Assembly: GCF_900182915.1 (NCBI RefSeq)
Contig: NZ_FXUG01000014.1
Coordinates: 124,001-188,000 of the forward strand
Direction of reading: 5' to 3'
Source: Neorhodopirellula lusitana
Lineage (GTDB): Bacteria > Planctomycetota > Planctomycetia > Pirellulales > Pirellulaceae
Length of the DNA stretch: 64,000 nt
Position numbers and translations under genes: made by a program. Below the pieces are notes generated by a model. That model had not been told where the DNA came from and ran no database searches. It saw only the letters and a list, made by a program, of their open reading frames with translations. Each line of letters opens with the position of its first letter. Position 1 is the first letter of the stretch. This document shows positions 25,908 to 35,896 of the stretch, piece after piece.

Positions 25908-28346
25908 CTATTGACTAAGCCGAGCGAGGGCCCGTGCTCGCATCTGCGCCAGTTCCGGCGGGTCACTAGGCGTGACTCCCGTGATCAAGGTACAGGCCTC
26001 GCTGTACAGCGTCACTTGCTCAATCATATCGAACCAAGGCATCCGGCCATGATCGCTATCCTCTTGATAGAACCGCTTGAGTTCGCGTTCCGTGGTTCGC
26101 TTGGATTGCTGTAATAGTTTCGCAGCACGTCGACGACGACCACTGTGATGGTATGCCATCGCCAGCGGCGCATCGACCAATCCCACGCCCGGCCAATCAA
26201 TGTCCATTCCGGAGTTGGTCAACGCCTTGATCGCCAGGTCATAGTCGCCGGAACGTAGATGAGCCAGACCAGTGACGTATTCACAAACGGATCGGGGCGT
26301 GTTGGTTACCGAACTTCGACGCCGGCCGTGCGGCGGCGGGAACGGTGGCTTCGGTCGGGCATCAAATCTGGGCGGCCCATCATTGACCGGTGACAGTTCA
26401 CGATCAATTGGTTCTTCCAATCTCAACTGGACCAGCCCCGGTTCAACCACTTCGCTTTTAACGACTTCGCGTTCAAGCACTCCGCTCTCGAAGTTTCCAA
26501 TCGGACTCTGCAAAGATGGAGATCGATGCGGTGGTCGATCAGGGCGGCCGCCCCCATCCTCGGATGACTCGCTCCACTCAACCATCGCCATCCATTGATC
26601 GGCAAGGTCAGAAAGTTGTCGATATGATTTCGGTGGCAATTCGTCGGGCGCGACGACGGCGTTCCGCATCCACTCCCAGTGCTCCGGTGGAGTATCCTTG
26701 GCGACTCGCTGCTCAATGCGATGCGACATCGATTCGTAAGCGTCGTCGTGCTTCGTCATGACAAACAACGCGCCCACGCCCCACCACTGCGGACGATCAA
26801 TGGGAGCACCCAATTCAAGTGCCTGGGCAAAGTCATCGGCGGCTTCCTCCCACATGAACATCTCTAAATAGAAATCCGCCCGACTTAACCAGGGCAAGTA
26901 ATAACTGGGCTGTTGAATGACGGCTTGATCAAAGTCCGTCACTGCCTGCATCCACTGTCCGTTGTCAGCGTGTGCCTGGGCGTTGGCGACCAAGCTATGC
27001 GCGACAGTAATTCGACTGGCAAACTGTTCGATTTCCTGCAGTGCCTGCTCCTTCTGGTCACGCTCATGCATCGCCAAACGCATTTGCCACAAGCTAACAC
27101 CCGTGCCAATCAACATTGTCAGCCCCAGCAACAGACTGGTGCCCAAGACAATCCGGTTCCGGCGTGCGAACTTAGCAAGCTGATAAGCCATCGTCGGCGG
27201 GCGAGCATCGATCGGTTGCTCGCCGAGATATCGATTGATGTCGGCGGCCATCGCGGCAGCGGAATCGTAACGTCGGGTGCGGTCCTTCTCCAAAGCCTTC
27301 ATCACGATCCAGTCAATGTCACCTCGTAGTGAGGACGTCAACCGATTTGGCTCGAGTTGCCGGGCCGCCGAAACGGTGGATACGTCGAGCCCAAGCGTCG
27401 AAAGACGTTTGCTGGGCAAAGGCGGCTCTTCCTCGCGAATGATCCGGCGCATCTCATCCAGACCAGCTGAATCCAGTCGCGCTCGATCAAACGGAGTGGC
27501 ACCCGCCAACAACTCGTACATCAACACGCCCAGCGAATAGATGTCGCTACGCGTATCCACATCCAGCCCGCTCATCTCTGCCTGTTCAGGGCTCATGTAA
27601 AGCGGAGTGCCAATCATGGAAAAGAATCGAGTGTAAATCGTCTTGTCAGTCAGCGTTTGCCCGACCGCTTTGGCAACACCAAAATCGATCACCTTCACAA
27701 CAGGCTTGGCATCGTGCAACGTGACCATCACATTGGATGGTTTGATGTCGCGGTGAATCACTCCCTTTTGATGAGCGTGATGCACAGCGGAACACACATC
27801 CGCCAGCAGAGCTAAACGCTGCCGAATGTTCAATCGATGGGCATCCGCAAAACTGGTGATCGGGACCCCACGCACCAACTCCATGACGAAGTACGGGCGT
27901 CCATCATCGGTGACCCCCGCGTCGAACACCCGGGCAATGTTGGGGTGATCCATCAACGCAACGGCTTGACGTTCGGCTTCGAACCGAGCGATCACTTCTT
28001 TGGAGCCCGTGCCTGGCTTGATGATCTTCAGCGCCACGCTCCGCCGAACGGGACGTTCCTGCTGGGCAACAAAGACCAAGCCAAAACCACCTTCCCCGAT
28101 CTGTTCCATCAATCGGTAGTCGCCCACCATCTCGCCGATGTGCTGGCTCGACTGCGAAGCCGGCAAGTTCACCGGTGGACGATCGAGTGCATGATCGGGC
28201 TCGGCGTGTGCGCCCAACAATGCGTCCACTCTGGATCGTAACTCATGGTCCGCACCGCAGGCCTCGTCCAAGTAAGCCTGCCGCGCGGCCGGCTCTTCCT
28301 GTTCGATCGCGTTCAGAAAAATGGTTTTCTCGGATGCTGTCGTCAT
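25908..28346 (-). CDS. Transmembrane Ser/Thr protein kinase with TPR-like repeats
   Basis: 812 residues. Kinase domain ~77-345: glycine loop [10 protein letters not shown] (83-92), ATP lysine in VALKII (Lys107), catalytic HRDIKPSN (198-205), DFG at 221-223, and [12 protein letters not shown] as the P+1 region. The first ~60 residues ([22 protein letters not shown]) are the N-terminal cap usual in planctomycete kinases. A transmembrane helix follows ([18 protein letters not shown], near 410). The remaining 380 residues, predicted outside the cytoplasm, have helical TPR-like stretches ([28 protein letters not shown]) with a Pro/Arg-rich disordered stretch at ~600-680. The ECF sigma factor gene lies 227 bp upstream on the same strand, a recurrent pairing in Planctomycetes that suggests phosphorylation-dependent control. 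Confidence 0.92.
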   Translation of the reverse strand: MTTASEKTIFLNAIEQEEPAARQAYLDEACGADHELRSRVDALLGAHAEPDHALDRPPVNLPASQSSQHIGEMVGDYRLMEQIGEGGFGLVFVAQQERPVRRSVALKIIKPGTGSKEVIARFEAERQAVALMDHPNIARVFDAGVTDDGRPYFVMELVRGVPITSFADAHRLNIRQRLALLADVCSAVHHAHQKGVIHRDIKPSNVMVTLHDAKPVVKVIDFGVAKAVGQTLTDKTIYTRFFSMIGTPLYMSPEQAEMSGLDVDTRSDIYSLGVLMYELLAGATPFDRARLDSAGLDEMRRIIREEEPPLPSKRLSTLGLDVSTVSAARQLEPNRLTSSLRGDIDWIVMKALEKDRTRRYDSAAAMAADINRYLGEQPIDARPPTMAYQLAKFARRNRIVLGTSLLLGLTMLIGTGVSLWQMRLAMHERDQKEQALQEIEQFASRITVAHSLVANAQAHADNGQWMQAVTDFDQAVIQQPSYYLPWLSRADFYLEMFMWEEAADDFAQALELGAPIDRPQWWGVGALFVMTKHDDAYESMSHRIEQRVAKDTPPEHWEWMRNAVVAPDELPPKSYRQLSDLADQWMAMVEWSESSEDGGGRPDRPPHRSPSLQSPIGNFESGVLEREVVKSEVVEPGLVQLRLEEPIDRELSPVNDGPPRFDARPKPPFPPPHGRRRSSVTNTPRSVCEYVTGLAHLRSGDYDLAIKALTNSGMDIDWPGVGLVDAPLAMAYHHSGRRRRAAKLLQQSKRTTERELKRFYQEDSDHGRMPWFDMIEQVTLYSEACTLITGVTPSDPPELAQMRARALARLSQ

Positions 28347-28573
28347 GGGTTAGCCGGCAAGGCAAATGAAGAAAGGCGTATGGGGTGGTGGCAAGGTTCA
28401 ACTTCAATCAAGAAAGTCTCAGCCGGTTCGAGCTCGATTGAACCGGGCAGGGTGCCGCTCGGAATTCGTCCGGCACTGCGGATTGCTAAGACACAATTCA
28501 ATTCAGTAGCAGTTCATCCGGTGCACATTCAATCAAGTACGCAACGAATCAGACCGTGAGTCGAGCCCGCCTG

Positions 28574-29152
28574 CTAATCGTGGATCTCGCGATGCAACCA
28601 CGCACGCGCGTAGGCCCAGTTTCGCTTGACCGTCCGTGAAGAGCTGCCCAGCATCTCGGCAGTTTGATCGATCGTCAGGCCCGTGAAATATCGCAACTCC
28701 ACCAGCTTGGCTAGATTCGCGTCTTCCGCCGCCAGCTTCGTCAACGCCTCGTCCAACGCCAACAACCCGGCCGAGTCATCTGGATCGATGACCGCATCAT
28801 CGGTCGACAGCTCAACCCGCTGGCGATCGCCGCCGCGTTTCTCTGCGTTTCGTCGTCGAGCCGACTCAATCAGAATCCGCCGCATCGACTCAGCGGCCGC
28901 CGCGAAAAAGTGACCACGACTGTCCCAGCATGGCGAGTCCTCCCCACCGACCAACCTAAGGAAAGCCTCGTGGACCAGCGCGGTGGGCTGCAGCGTATGC
29001 GAGGACTTCTCTTGGGTCATTTTGCGTGACGCCAGCCGACGCAGTTCTTCATAAACAAGCGGCAATAGCTGGTTGGCCGCTTGCCGGTCACCGCCTTCGA
29101 GTTGATGGAGTATTTGAGTAACTTCGCTATTCATGAACGTTTTTATCATCAA
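28574..29152 (-). CDS. ECF-type RNA polymerase sigma factor
   Basis: 192 residues from ATG 29152 (or ATG 29134). The sigma-2 region (LPLVYEELRRLASRKM, LVHEAFLRLVGG) and sigma-4 helix-turn-helix (VELRYFTGLTIDQTAEMLG followed by SSRTVKRNWAYARAWL) are clear; these are typical of the Sig-70_X6/ECF-like group abundant in Planctomycetes. No extension is present. Followed, 227 bp downstream on the same strand, by the Ser/Thr kinase gene, which may regulate it; no anti-sigma gene is seen nearby. Confidence 0.92.
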   Translation of the reverse strand: MMIKTFMNSEVTQILHQLEGGDRQAANQLLPLVYEELRRLASRKMTQEKSSHTLQPTALVHEAFLRLVGGEDSPCWDSRGHFFAAAAESMRRILIESARRRNAEKRGGDRQRVELSTDDAVIDPDDSAGLLALDEALTKLAAEDANLAKLVELRYFTGLTIDQTAEMLGSSSRTVKRNWAYARAWLHREIHD

Positions 29153-29550
29153 TTAGGTTGGGCTGCTGACTCACATGCATTGTAGGTCTTCCTACTAGGT
29201 GAGTGCTGCCGTTGGATGGCGAGTTCCAACACGAAGACGGTCGAGACCACACGCGATCGAGTCGTCGATACTAGGTGGGCGTGCTATTCCCAACGCTCGG
29301 ACGAGGCCCTGCATCTGCGAAATGCGTACTGCAACCGAGCATGGGGCCATGATTCCCACCCACATTGTCGAAATACCGGTCTGACATCGCTCGGCGCGAA
29401 CCTGGCCGGCATATGATTGGCCATTGTGACCGCGGTCGGCAACTACCGATCGGCGAGGTAGGTTTGGCATCCCGTCGGCGCATAAAAAAACCTCCACCGA
29501 AGTCGATGGAGGTTTCTGGGTCTGTTGTACCTGCGGTACTCGTACCGAAC
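29153..29550. other. Intergenic region without a convincing gene
   Basis: 398 bases upstream of the sigma factor gene. Short open frames exist but have no start signal, no recognisable protein and no codon bias. The interval should contain the sigma-factor promoter and ends with the terminator of the small minus-strand gene that follows. I see no RNA gene in it. Confidence 0.4.
29484..29514 (-). terminator. Intrinsic terminator after the 74-residue gene
   Basis: On the minus strand AACCTCCA is followed by a ~10-base loop and TGGAGGTT, then seven T. It lies about 40 bp past the stop codon of the small gene at 29551-29775, which supports that gene being transcribed. Confidence 0.85.
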
Positions 29551-29775
29551 TTACTCGCGTGGGCGAATGGCACCGGTAAGACCGCTGTAGTCGATGCGGT
29601 CGGTGGTGTGCCAAAGTGGTTGGCCGAGTTCAACGCGACGGCGAAGGACTTCGATTTTCTCTGGGCTGCCTGCTGGGGCATCTGTTGCACCAAAGTTCTC
29701 ATCTTCTTGAGGGATGAAATCTTCGTCGTGACCGTAGCGAAGGATGGCTTCGAAGACGTTCTTGCAATGACTCAT
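29551..29775 (-). CDS. Small conserved-looking protein of unknown function
   Basis: 74 residues: begins MSHCKNVFEAILRYGHDED, acidic in the middle (FIPQEDENFG), then VLRRRVELGQPLWHTTDRID. No signal peptide, membrane helix or known domain. ATG at 29775; an AGGA lies ~14 bases upstream, slightly far. A good intrinsic terminator directly downstream and a compact, non-repetitive composition argue it is a real gene. Function unknown. Confidence 0.65.
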   Translation of the reverse strand: MSHCKNVFEAILRYGHDEDFIPQEDENFGATDAPAGSPEKIEVLRRRVELGQPLWHTTDRIDYSGLTGAIRPRE

Positions 29776-30256
29776 ACGTTATTTGATTTTCCTGATTCGA
29801 CCTCGACCCGTCCTGGTACTTCGTGGTCATAAGAGTTATTGAGATAGCCGTTGGACCGAACTCGTTTCGGCCGTCGGGATCACACACGGAAGGATTATTC
29901 GCTGAATTCGCCGCCAGTCAAGAAAATTCCGGCACCGTCTAAGGCATCAACTCACTCGATCGCGTCGCAAGAACCGACTGGGTAACGGGGTGTCATCAGG
30001 CAAGCTGTGACGAAGAGTATTAACGACAAATTACCCATTTCCTAGCCAAATCCACCAAGGGTGCCGAAACCCGCGTAGCACGCCCGTGACGGGGCGCCCG
30101 GCGGTTTAGGCGTGACGCATTTTGTCAAGCCGTAATTGGGTCTTCAGACCACCCGAGCGAGCTTGAACGCTCAACTGTTGCAGACATTACCAGCGAAACA
30201 GCCATAAAAAACTTTGATAAATATTTTGGACTTCTCAACTTAGGGGACACTTTTAC
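29776..30256. other. Intergenic region between divergent genes
   Basis: 481 bases without a believable gene. The last ~60 bases before 30257 are AT-rich (CTTTGATAAATATTTTGG around 30212-30230) and probably contain the promoter of the YjbQ-family gene; AGGGGAC at 30242-30248 is its likely ribosome-binding site. The other end must drive the small minus-strand gene. I see no RNA structure worth naming. Confidence 0.4.
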
Positions 30257-30682
30257 GTGCACTGGTCACAAACCGAACTGAAACTCGCCGCCCGATCGCG
30301 CGGGTTCCACCTCATCACTCGCGAGATTATCGACGCCGTCGACTCCCTTCCGGAGGTCCAGGTGGGCTTGCTGCATTGCTTCATCCAGCACACCAGCGCG
30401 TCACTGACGATCAATGAAAACGCCGATCCTGATGTCCGGGTCGATTTCGAAACGGCAATGAACCACGCCGTTCCCGAAAACCTGCCGTACATCCACACCA
30501 TCGAAGGTCCCGACGACATGCCGGCTCATGTGAAGGCGTCGATGATGGGCGCCAGTGTGACGGTCCCGGTTCGCAATGGCCGTCTCGCCATGGGCACTTG
30601 GCAGGGCATCTATTTGTGCGAACACCGCGACCGGGCAACGGCCCGCCGATTGATCCTGACGCTGCAAGGAGCATCAAAATGA
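30257..30682 (+). CDS. YjbQ/UPF0047 family protein (secondary thiamine-phosphate synthase-like)
   Basis: 141 residues, normal length, GTG start at 30257 with AGGGG ten bases before. The family signature QHTSASLTINENAD and the C-terminal GTWQGIYLCEHRD are both intact; these include the metal-binding histidines of the fold. E. coli YjbQ can replace thiamine phosphate synthase in vivo, but the normal role is unproven. Single gene; the next gene is convergent. Confidence 0.9.
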   Translation: MHWSQTELKLAARSRGFHLITREIIDAVDSLPEVQVGLLHCFIQHTSASLTINENADPDVRVDFETAMNHAVPENLPYIHTIEGPDDMPAHVKASMMGASVTVPVRNGRLAMGTWQGIYLCEHRDRATARRLILTLQGASK

Positions 30683-30898
30683 AGCCCGAAACAGTTCGAT
30701 GTTTCCGGTTTGCAAAGTGATCGGTAGATGACCTCAAGCGATGCGGTCTGTTTTCATTTGCCGCTCGCGTGAAGTCTGTAACGCATCGCATTGATTCGTT
30801 TCGCCCAGTTTGATTCCTACAGCGAGTTTGCTTCCAGTGCGGGGGCGACGCAGGCGTCGTGTGCGTCCCCTTTTCGCAACTTCCAAAGCGTGAACGCT

Positions 30899-31948
30899 CT
30901 AGCTTGCCTCACGCACCAACAGCACGCTGCACTGAACGTGGTGCAGGACGTATTGCGAGGTGCTACCTAGGAAGAATCGGGAAATCGCTCCGCGTCCACT
31001 GTCGCCAAGCACGACGAGGTCGCTGTTGTGCTCTTCGGCGTAGTCCACCAGTCCGGCACCAACGTGCTCCACTTCAATGGAATCACTGGTGACGGATCGC
31101 TCGCATGGCTGGCCGTCACATTGCTGAAGTCGTTCTGCAGCCGCCATCGCACAGCGTCTGGCTTCGGTGCGACGGCGAGCGGATTCTTCCATCGTGGTCG
31201 CCAGAATGTCTTCGCGAAAGACTTCCAACTTGACCGAAGCGGTCACCACGTGAAATCGGTACTGCGGACCAAAAGGATAGCGACACACGTGTTTCAGCAT
31301 CGTGTCAGAAACCCCACGTTGATCTGCTGCGATCGTCACATTGGTGATCCCATCGCTTTCCGCTGCCTCACCTGACTTTGCGTTTTCACGAACGATCAAC
31401 ACGCTGCACGGTGCGTGAGTGGCAACGTAATCGCTGACGCTGCCCATCAACACTCGCTCGAGCGCCGAGTGCCCCTTGGCTGCCACCACCACAAGGTCGA
31501 ACTTGCCGTCGGCCGCCCGGTCCACGATGCAGTGGCCAATGTGCCCCATTTCGCGTCGGGTCTTGATCGTCAAACCAGCCGATGCGTTGGCCGCCTGAAC
31601 CTCGCTGCCTTCTTGTGCTTCGGCATTTTCGGGTTCTGCAGTATCGGCTTCTGCAGAATCGGCTTCAGTTGAACTAACCTCAGACTTACCGGCCGCTGGA
31701 TTTGCGATCGCCGGGAGGTTTCGCAACAACGCTTTCTTTGCTGCTTCTAGAGTGTGATTGGCCAACTGTTCTTGGTGACTAATGAACTCTGGATACCACA
31801 TCTCGCTCTGCGCGCTGACGACCAAATCGGGCGGATTCACCACTGTCAAGATTTCAATCTCGACTGGGCGAGGCAGCGGATGGCGAGCCAAAAACTGGGT
31901 GGCCGCAGCCGCTTGTTCAGAACCGTCAATCGCAAGCAAGATTTTCAT
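30899..31948 (-). CDS. Tandem universal stress protein (two UspA domains)
   Basis: 349 residues with two UspA folds. Domain 1 (1-~195) starts MKILLAIDGSEQ and has the ATP-binding pattern G-x2-x-G... in KGHSALERVLMGSVSDYV with an acidic, repetitive insertion (Glu/Ala/Ser/Thr-rich, around residues 95-125). Domain 2 (~200-349) ends with the matching GDSGRGAISRFFLGSTSQYV and SVLLVREAS. The intact glycine pattern suggests ATP-binding Usp proteins of the UspFG or tandem type. Role in stress survival is inferred from the family. Preceded by a 350 bp gene-free region. Confidence 0.9.
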   Translation of the reverse strand: MKILLAIDGSEQAAAATQFLARHPLPRPVEIEILTVVNPPDLVVSAQSEMWYPEFISHQEQLANHTLEAAKKALLRNLPAIANPAAGKSEVSSTEADSAEADTAEPENAEAQEGSEVQAANASAGLTIKTRREMGHIGHCIVDRAADGKFDLVVVAAKGHSALERVLMGSVSDYVATHAPCSVLIVRENAKSGEAAESDGITNVTIAADQRGVSDTMLKHVCRYPFGPQYRFHVVTASVKLEVFREDILATTMEESARRRTEARRCAMAAAERLQQCDGQPCERSVTSDSIEVEHVGAGLVDYAEEHNSDLVVLGDSGRGAISRFFLGSTSQYVLHHVQCSVLLVREAS

Positions 31949-32301
31949 GATGTCTTCGAATCAAGTGGGGGAACATGGAACGAATGGGTGGTCAGTCACT
32001 GGCCGGTGCGAAACGCAAACCAGCGATGCCCAGTCAGCAACCAGCTGAATCTTCTGTCTCCGCAATGTCGCCAATTTAGGCAAACCGGTGCGGTAATCCA
32101 GCGACTTCATTCTAACAAACCGCGGCGTGACCGATACAACCGGCAAGGTCGTTCGCAAACCAGTCCGATAGGGGTACGAAACTGCAAGTTTGATTTCGAG
32201 CGGTGTACGGGTTGGACCTAGTCTAGAGGGCAACGGTTCTGAAACACCGCTTGCGAACACTTCCTTTACTCGAATTAGCCCCTCACTCGCTAGCGATCAA
32301 A
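31949..32301. other. Intergenic region between stress protein and HAMP-like gene
   Basis: 353 bases, divergent flanking genes. No gene or RNA recognised. It should contain both promoters. A short open frame 32251-32301 continues into the HAMP-like gene but is better taken as leader. Confidence 0.4.
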
Positions 32302-32781
32302 ATGTCGAACATCAACACCGATCCTGTTGAGCACAAAAGCCCATCAAAATCAAAGTTCAAACGTAACCAAACCGTCGTCGATAAAGACGTCCAATATGGA
32401 GTTGTCGCGAAAATCGCAATTCACTGGGTCGTCTTCATGATCTGTAACAGTGTCGCGTTAATGATTTGGATGTGCCTATTCGAGCACCCTGAATCGAATT
32501 GGCGTGAAACCGCAATCAGTGGCTTCCAACGCTTCCTGCCCTTCCTGGTTGTGTCGTTTGCCCTGATCCCAGCCTTCGTGCTGGATACCTTGAAGTTAAC
32601 CAATCGCTTCGCTGGGCCAATCTCGCGTCTACGTACCGAGCTCAGCAATGCCACAGAAGGTCGGCCGGTCCGAAAACTGAAATTCCGATCCGATGACTAC
32701 TGGCGTGAAATCGCGACAGGATTCAATACGCTGGTCGATCAGGCTGGCCTGCCAACGCAGTCCGGTAAACCGACTAAGTAA
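32302..32781 (+). CDS. Small membrane protein with HAMP-like domain, at the head of TadE/TadG genes
   Basis: 159 residues from ATG 32302 (MSNINTDPVEHKSP); an earlier in-frame start at 32251 is less likely. Two membrane helices (~42-70 and ~88-110) enclose a short loop. Directly after helix 2 is a HAMP-like region: GPISRLRTELSNATEGRPVR then FRSDDYWREIATGFNTLVD. No kinase, cyclase or methyl-accepting domain follows, so it is a minimal HAMP protein. The TadE-like gene starts 38 bp later. It may sense or transmit membrane signals to the pilus-like apparatus, an inference only. Confidence 0.75.
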   Translation: MSNINTDPVEHKSPSKSKFKRNQTVVDKDVQYGVVAKIAIHWVVFMICNSVALMIWMCLFEHPESNWRETAISGFQRFLPFLVVSFALIPAFVLDTLKLTNRFAGPISRLRTELSNATEGRPVRKLKFRSDDYWREIATGFNTLVDQAGLPTQSGKPTK

Positions 32782-32819
32782 TTGGCATTCCTGAGACACC
32801 ACCGCGCAGAGAAATATCC

Positions 32820-33236
32820 ATGTTGAGACAACGCCTCCGTTCAACCAAGAAACGTCAACCACGCCGCGGCGCTGCTGCGGTTGAGTTTGCGGTTTGCTTG
32901 CCAGTTTTGGTTCTGATGCTATTCGGCTCCATCGAAGCATCCACGATGATTTTCTTGAAACAAACGCTGAACGTCGCTGCTTACGAAGCGAGTCGGGAAG
33001 CGTCCCAGAACGGTCGCGGGAACACGGAAGCGAACACTCGTGCTCGCAACGTGTTGAACGCTCGAAACATCGCTGACTTCGATGTGCGGTTTCCCAACGG
33101 CGAGGCCTTCGACGCTGAACGTGGCAGCGAGGTCGTCGTGGAAGTGAGCGCCCCCAGTGCAGCAAACAGCCCACTGCTGGGCCAATTCATCTCCAATCGC
33201 GTCCTGACGGCTCGCGTCGTCATGGTCAAACAGTAA
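32820..33236 (+). CDS. TadE/TadG-like pilus assembly protein
   Basis: 138 residues: Arg/Lys-rich N-terminus, then the TadE signature RRGAAAVEFAVCLPVLVLML with one membrane helix, followed by a ~95-residue extracytoplasmic domain (TLNVAAYEASREASQNGR). The conserved EF pair of the prepilin-like cleavage/processing region is present. The first of three related genes on this strand; pseudopilin-like minor components of a Tad (Flp) pilus. Confidence 0.87.
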   Translation: MLRQRLRSTKKRQPRRGAAAVEFAVCLPVLVLMLFGSIEASTMIFLKQTLNVAAYEASREASQNGRGNTEANTRARNVLNARNIADFDVRFPNGEAFDAERGSEVVVEVSAPSAANSPLLGQFISNRVLTARVVMVKQ

Positions 33237-33295
33237 CTCGCGAAACATAACTGCTCGCTACGATCAATTTCTATTTGTTTGTTTAGATCGACATC

Positions 33296-34342
33296 ATGAA
33301 AAAGCCAACATTCCCAACCGCTTTCGGATTCGCACCAAGGTCTACCCGCCAAGGGGCGATGTTGATCATGATCGCGGTGATGCTATTCATGTTCCTGATC
33401 ACGATGGCGTTCTCGATCGACATCGCTCAAATGCACTTGGCTCGCACCGAGCTTCGCACCGCTTCGGATGCCGCGGCCAACGCTGCCGCAACCGAACTTG
33501 CCGACACCCTCGATCGTGCCAGCGCGATCGCACGGGGGCAAGAAATCGCAGCCGCCAACCGTGTCAACGGTCAACCGCTCTTACTGGCAGCCAATGACTT
33601 TGATTTCGGTAGCAGCCAACGCCAAGCCAATGGCAAATTTCAATTCACAGCCGGTGGTGTTCCGCTCAACGGCGTGCGAGTCGATGGGCGACGCATCAGC
33701 GGCTCTCGGTCAGGTTCGGTGCCGCTGTTTTTTGGCAATGTCACCGGCACCCATATCTTCGAACCTCAAGTCTCTGCGACCGCGACGTTCATCGAACGCG
33801 ACATCACGCTGGTGGTCGACCGCAGTGGTTCGATGTCAGGGCAAAAGTACCGGGATCTCTCCGCTGCGATCGGCATCTTTACCGCCTTGCTTAATGACAC
33901 GCCTGTCGAAGAGTTGGTGGGTTTGGCGTCGTACAACGACACCGCAACCGAAGACGCACAATTGACCAGCAATCTAACAGAGATCAATGACGCGATGGCC
34001 GGACTTCGCACGGGCGGTTTCACCAGCATCTCGCGTGGAATGCAGGCCGGACGCACGATTGCCTTGCGAGGACGACCACCCGAATTTGTCGATCGAACCA
34101 TGATTGTGATGACCGACGGACAACACAACCGCGGTCCGGAACCGAGAGTCGTGGCCCGACAGTTGGTGGACGACAAGGTCACCATCCATACGATCACTTT
34201 CGGAGCGGGAGCCGACATCACTCGCATGCGAGAAGTTGCCGATATCGGTGGCGGGCGTCACTTCCACGCCTTGACCGGTGAAGAGTTGCAAGCGGTGTAT
34301 CGAGAGATTGCCTTGACGCTTGGAACCCGACTGACGGACTGA
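33296..34342 (+). CDS. TadG-like protein with von Willebrand A domain
   Basis: 348 residues. N-terminal RQGAMLIMIAVMLFMFLITM is the Tad-type membrane helix with RTELRTASDAAANAAA after it, a signature of TadG. Residues ~165-340 are a vWA domain with a complete MIDAS motif: DRSGSMSGQKY, then TGGFTSIS threonine, and VMTDGQHN aspartate. vWA domains usually mediate metal-dependent adhesion or complex formation. Fifty-nine base pairs after the preceding TadE gene. Confidence 0.88.
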   Translation: MKKPTFPTAFGFAPRSTRQGAMLIMIAVMLFMFLITMAFSIDIAQMHLARTELRTASDAAANAAATELADTLDRASAIARGQEIAAANRVNGQPLLLAANDFDFGSSQRQANGKFQFTAGGVPLNGVRVDGRRISGSRSGSVPLFFGNVTGTHIFEPQVSATATFIERDITLVVDRSGSMSGQKYRDLSAAIGIFTALLNDTPVEELVGLASYNDTATEDAQLTSNLTEINDAMAGLRTGGFTSISRGMQAGRTIALRGRPPEFVDRTMIVMTDGQHNRGPEPRVVARQLVDDKVTIHTITFGAGADITRMREVADIGGGRHFHALTGEELQAVYREIALTLGTRLTD

Positions 34343-34423
34343 TGCATGTCGTCAGCCTGTCACGCTACTGCATCAACGAATTGCTCAACACTTCCGCTCA
34401 ACCTTCCTGTCGAACTCGCAGCC

Positions 34424-34915
34424 ATGCTTTTGTTTCGCAAACCCCTCACTCGCCGTTCTGGAACTTACCGTTCGAATCTTAATGATCGTTCGCTGAGTCG
34501 CATTGGCCATTTGGGACGCCGACGAGGCGATGGTTCACGTCGCACCGGTGCGGTGATGGTTGAGTTCGCAGTCGTCGCGCCGCTCTTGTTCTTGTTCTTC
34601 TTTGCCGGCTTTGAGTTTTGTCGAGTGGCGATGATTCGGCACACGGTCGACAACGCCGTCTACGAGAGTGCTCGCCGAGGAATCATTCCTGGCGCAACCG
34701 CGGCGGAAGTTCGCACAGAGGCGATTCGAGTGCTCTCGACTATCGGCATCTCAGCGTTCAACGTTCAAGTGACCCCCGGCGCGATCAACGACAACACGGA
34801 AGAAGTCACCGTGCGCATCATCGTGCCACTGGACGAAAATACATTTGTGCCGGCGACGTACTTCGTGGGCAAGCAAATCGACCGCGAACTGACGATGCGA
34901 CGCGAAGGAAACTAA
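34424..34915 (+). CDS. TadE-like pilus assembly protein
   Basis: 163 residues from ATG 34424 (MLLFRKPLTRRSG). The TadE motif is RRTGAVMVEFAVVAPLLFLFFF with one membrane helix, followed by FEFCRVAMIRHTVDNAVYESARR. An in-frame extension to 34346 has no support. Located 81 bp after the vWA gene. Third member of the Tad minor-component set; I see no TadA ATPase, TadB/C or secretin in the window. Confidence 0.86.
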   Translation: MLLFRKPLTRRSGTYRSNLNDRSLSRIGHLGRRRGDGSRRTGAVMVEFAVVAPLLFLFFFAGFEFCRVAMIRHTVDNAVYESARRGIIPGATAAEVRTEAIRVLSTIGISAFNVQVTPGAINDNTEEVTVRIIVPLDENTFVPATYFVGKQIDRELTMRREGN

Positions 34916-35155
34916 GCATCGCCGAATCAACGTTGCGACGGGCGCCTGCTTCCAGGCCGCTCCTTTCGAATGGATCGCCGGTTCTCGCTCCAGCCTGAGC
35001 CGCCAAAGGGAGACTGCCGGACCGGAAAGCCTGTCTGAACAGCCAGCTTGAAACGACACCGCGTTCGCTAGCTATTGCCACTCGGATGTGGGACAATGCT
35101 GGCCTTCTCTGTCGATCATTTCTGTCCCTCTTCTCCAGCACCGCGAACCCAGCCG

Positions 35156-35896
35156 ATGAGCCACGCTTCGGTAAACCGCCACAGCGTTTTACTGATTGAC
35201 TTGGACAATTGCCCTCACGAGATGCTGGATCTAGCCGAGTCCGCGAATGTTTACGATGTAATCATCGCGTCCCACGGCAACCGTGAACCCCGAGTCCCGC
35301 TGGGGATGGCGTCAATCCTGGGCCAGCTCATCACGTCAGGCCAAATTGAGATTTGGGATATGCCGGGCGGCAAGAACTCAGCCGATTTTGGACTGACCTT
35401 TGTTGCCGGGCGACTCGCCGCGGAACAACCGCCCGGAACGCTTTTCGAGATCGCTTCTCGTGATAAAGACCTGGACCATGCCGTCGCTCTGTTGAAGCGG
35501 TGTGGGCACAAGGCACGCCGCATCGATTCATCGAAACCCAAACCGATCGTCCGTACCGAAGATCACACCAGCCTTTCGCTCGACGCCGCGAAGTTGGCCA
35601 GTTCATTAAGCGGCAAAGGTGCCAATTCTCGTCCCGCCAAACGAAAGACCTTGATCTCCACCTCCAAGGCCCGTTGTTCCAGCGCGGCCGCGGGCATGGC
35701 CGCTCTTGAGGAGTTGATCGCGTTCGATGCGATTCACTACGACGCCAAGGGACTGCCCGTTTACGACGGCGACAAGCTCAAATCGCTGGCCGGGCAAGCA
35801 GCGGCTCTGGCCAAGCGAAAAACGGAACCGTTGCCTGTGCAAAAGATCTCCGCAACGAAACCGGTGGTGGAAGATCCCCAGCTGCGACTGTTCTAA
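35156..35896 (+). CDS. PIN-like domain protein (putative RNase fold)
   Basis: 246 residues from ATG 35156. The N-terminal ~130 residues have acidic positions of a PIN/NYN-like nuclease core: LLIDLDNCPHEM, the middle GGKNSADFGLTFVAGRLA and SRDKDLDHAVALLKRCGH. The C-terminal half is basic, linker-like, with a helical segment (AALEELIAFDAIHYD) and a short tail. Nuclease activity is predicted from the fold and not shown. Monocistronic between the TadE set and the phosphate symporter. Confidence 0.72.
   Translation: MSHASVNRHSVLLIDLDNCPHEMLDLAESANVYDVIIASHGNREPRVPLGMASILGQLITSGQIEIWDMPGGKNSADFGLTFVAGRLAAEQPPGTLFEIASRDKDLDHAVALLKRCGHKARRIDSSKPKPIVRTEDHTSLSLDAAKLASSLSGKGANSRPAKRKTLISTSKARCSSAAAGMAALEELIAFDAIHYDAKGLPVYDGDKLKSLAGQAAALAKRKTEPLPVQKISATKPVVEDPQLRLF

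Noticed and set aside
25700-25966. 88-codon minus-strand frame overlapping the kinase 3' end
   Set aside because: No start signal or domain; overlaps the kinase C-terminus out of frame.
30100-30170. GC-rich segment that might be an RNA gene or hairpin
   Set aside because: No cloverleaf, T-loop or conserved structure; only short complementary stretches.
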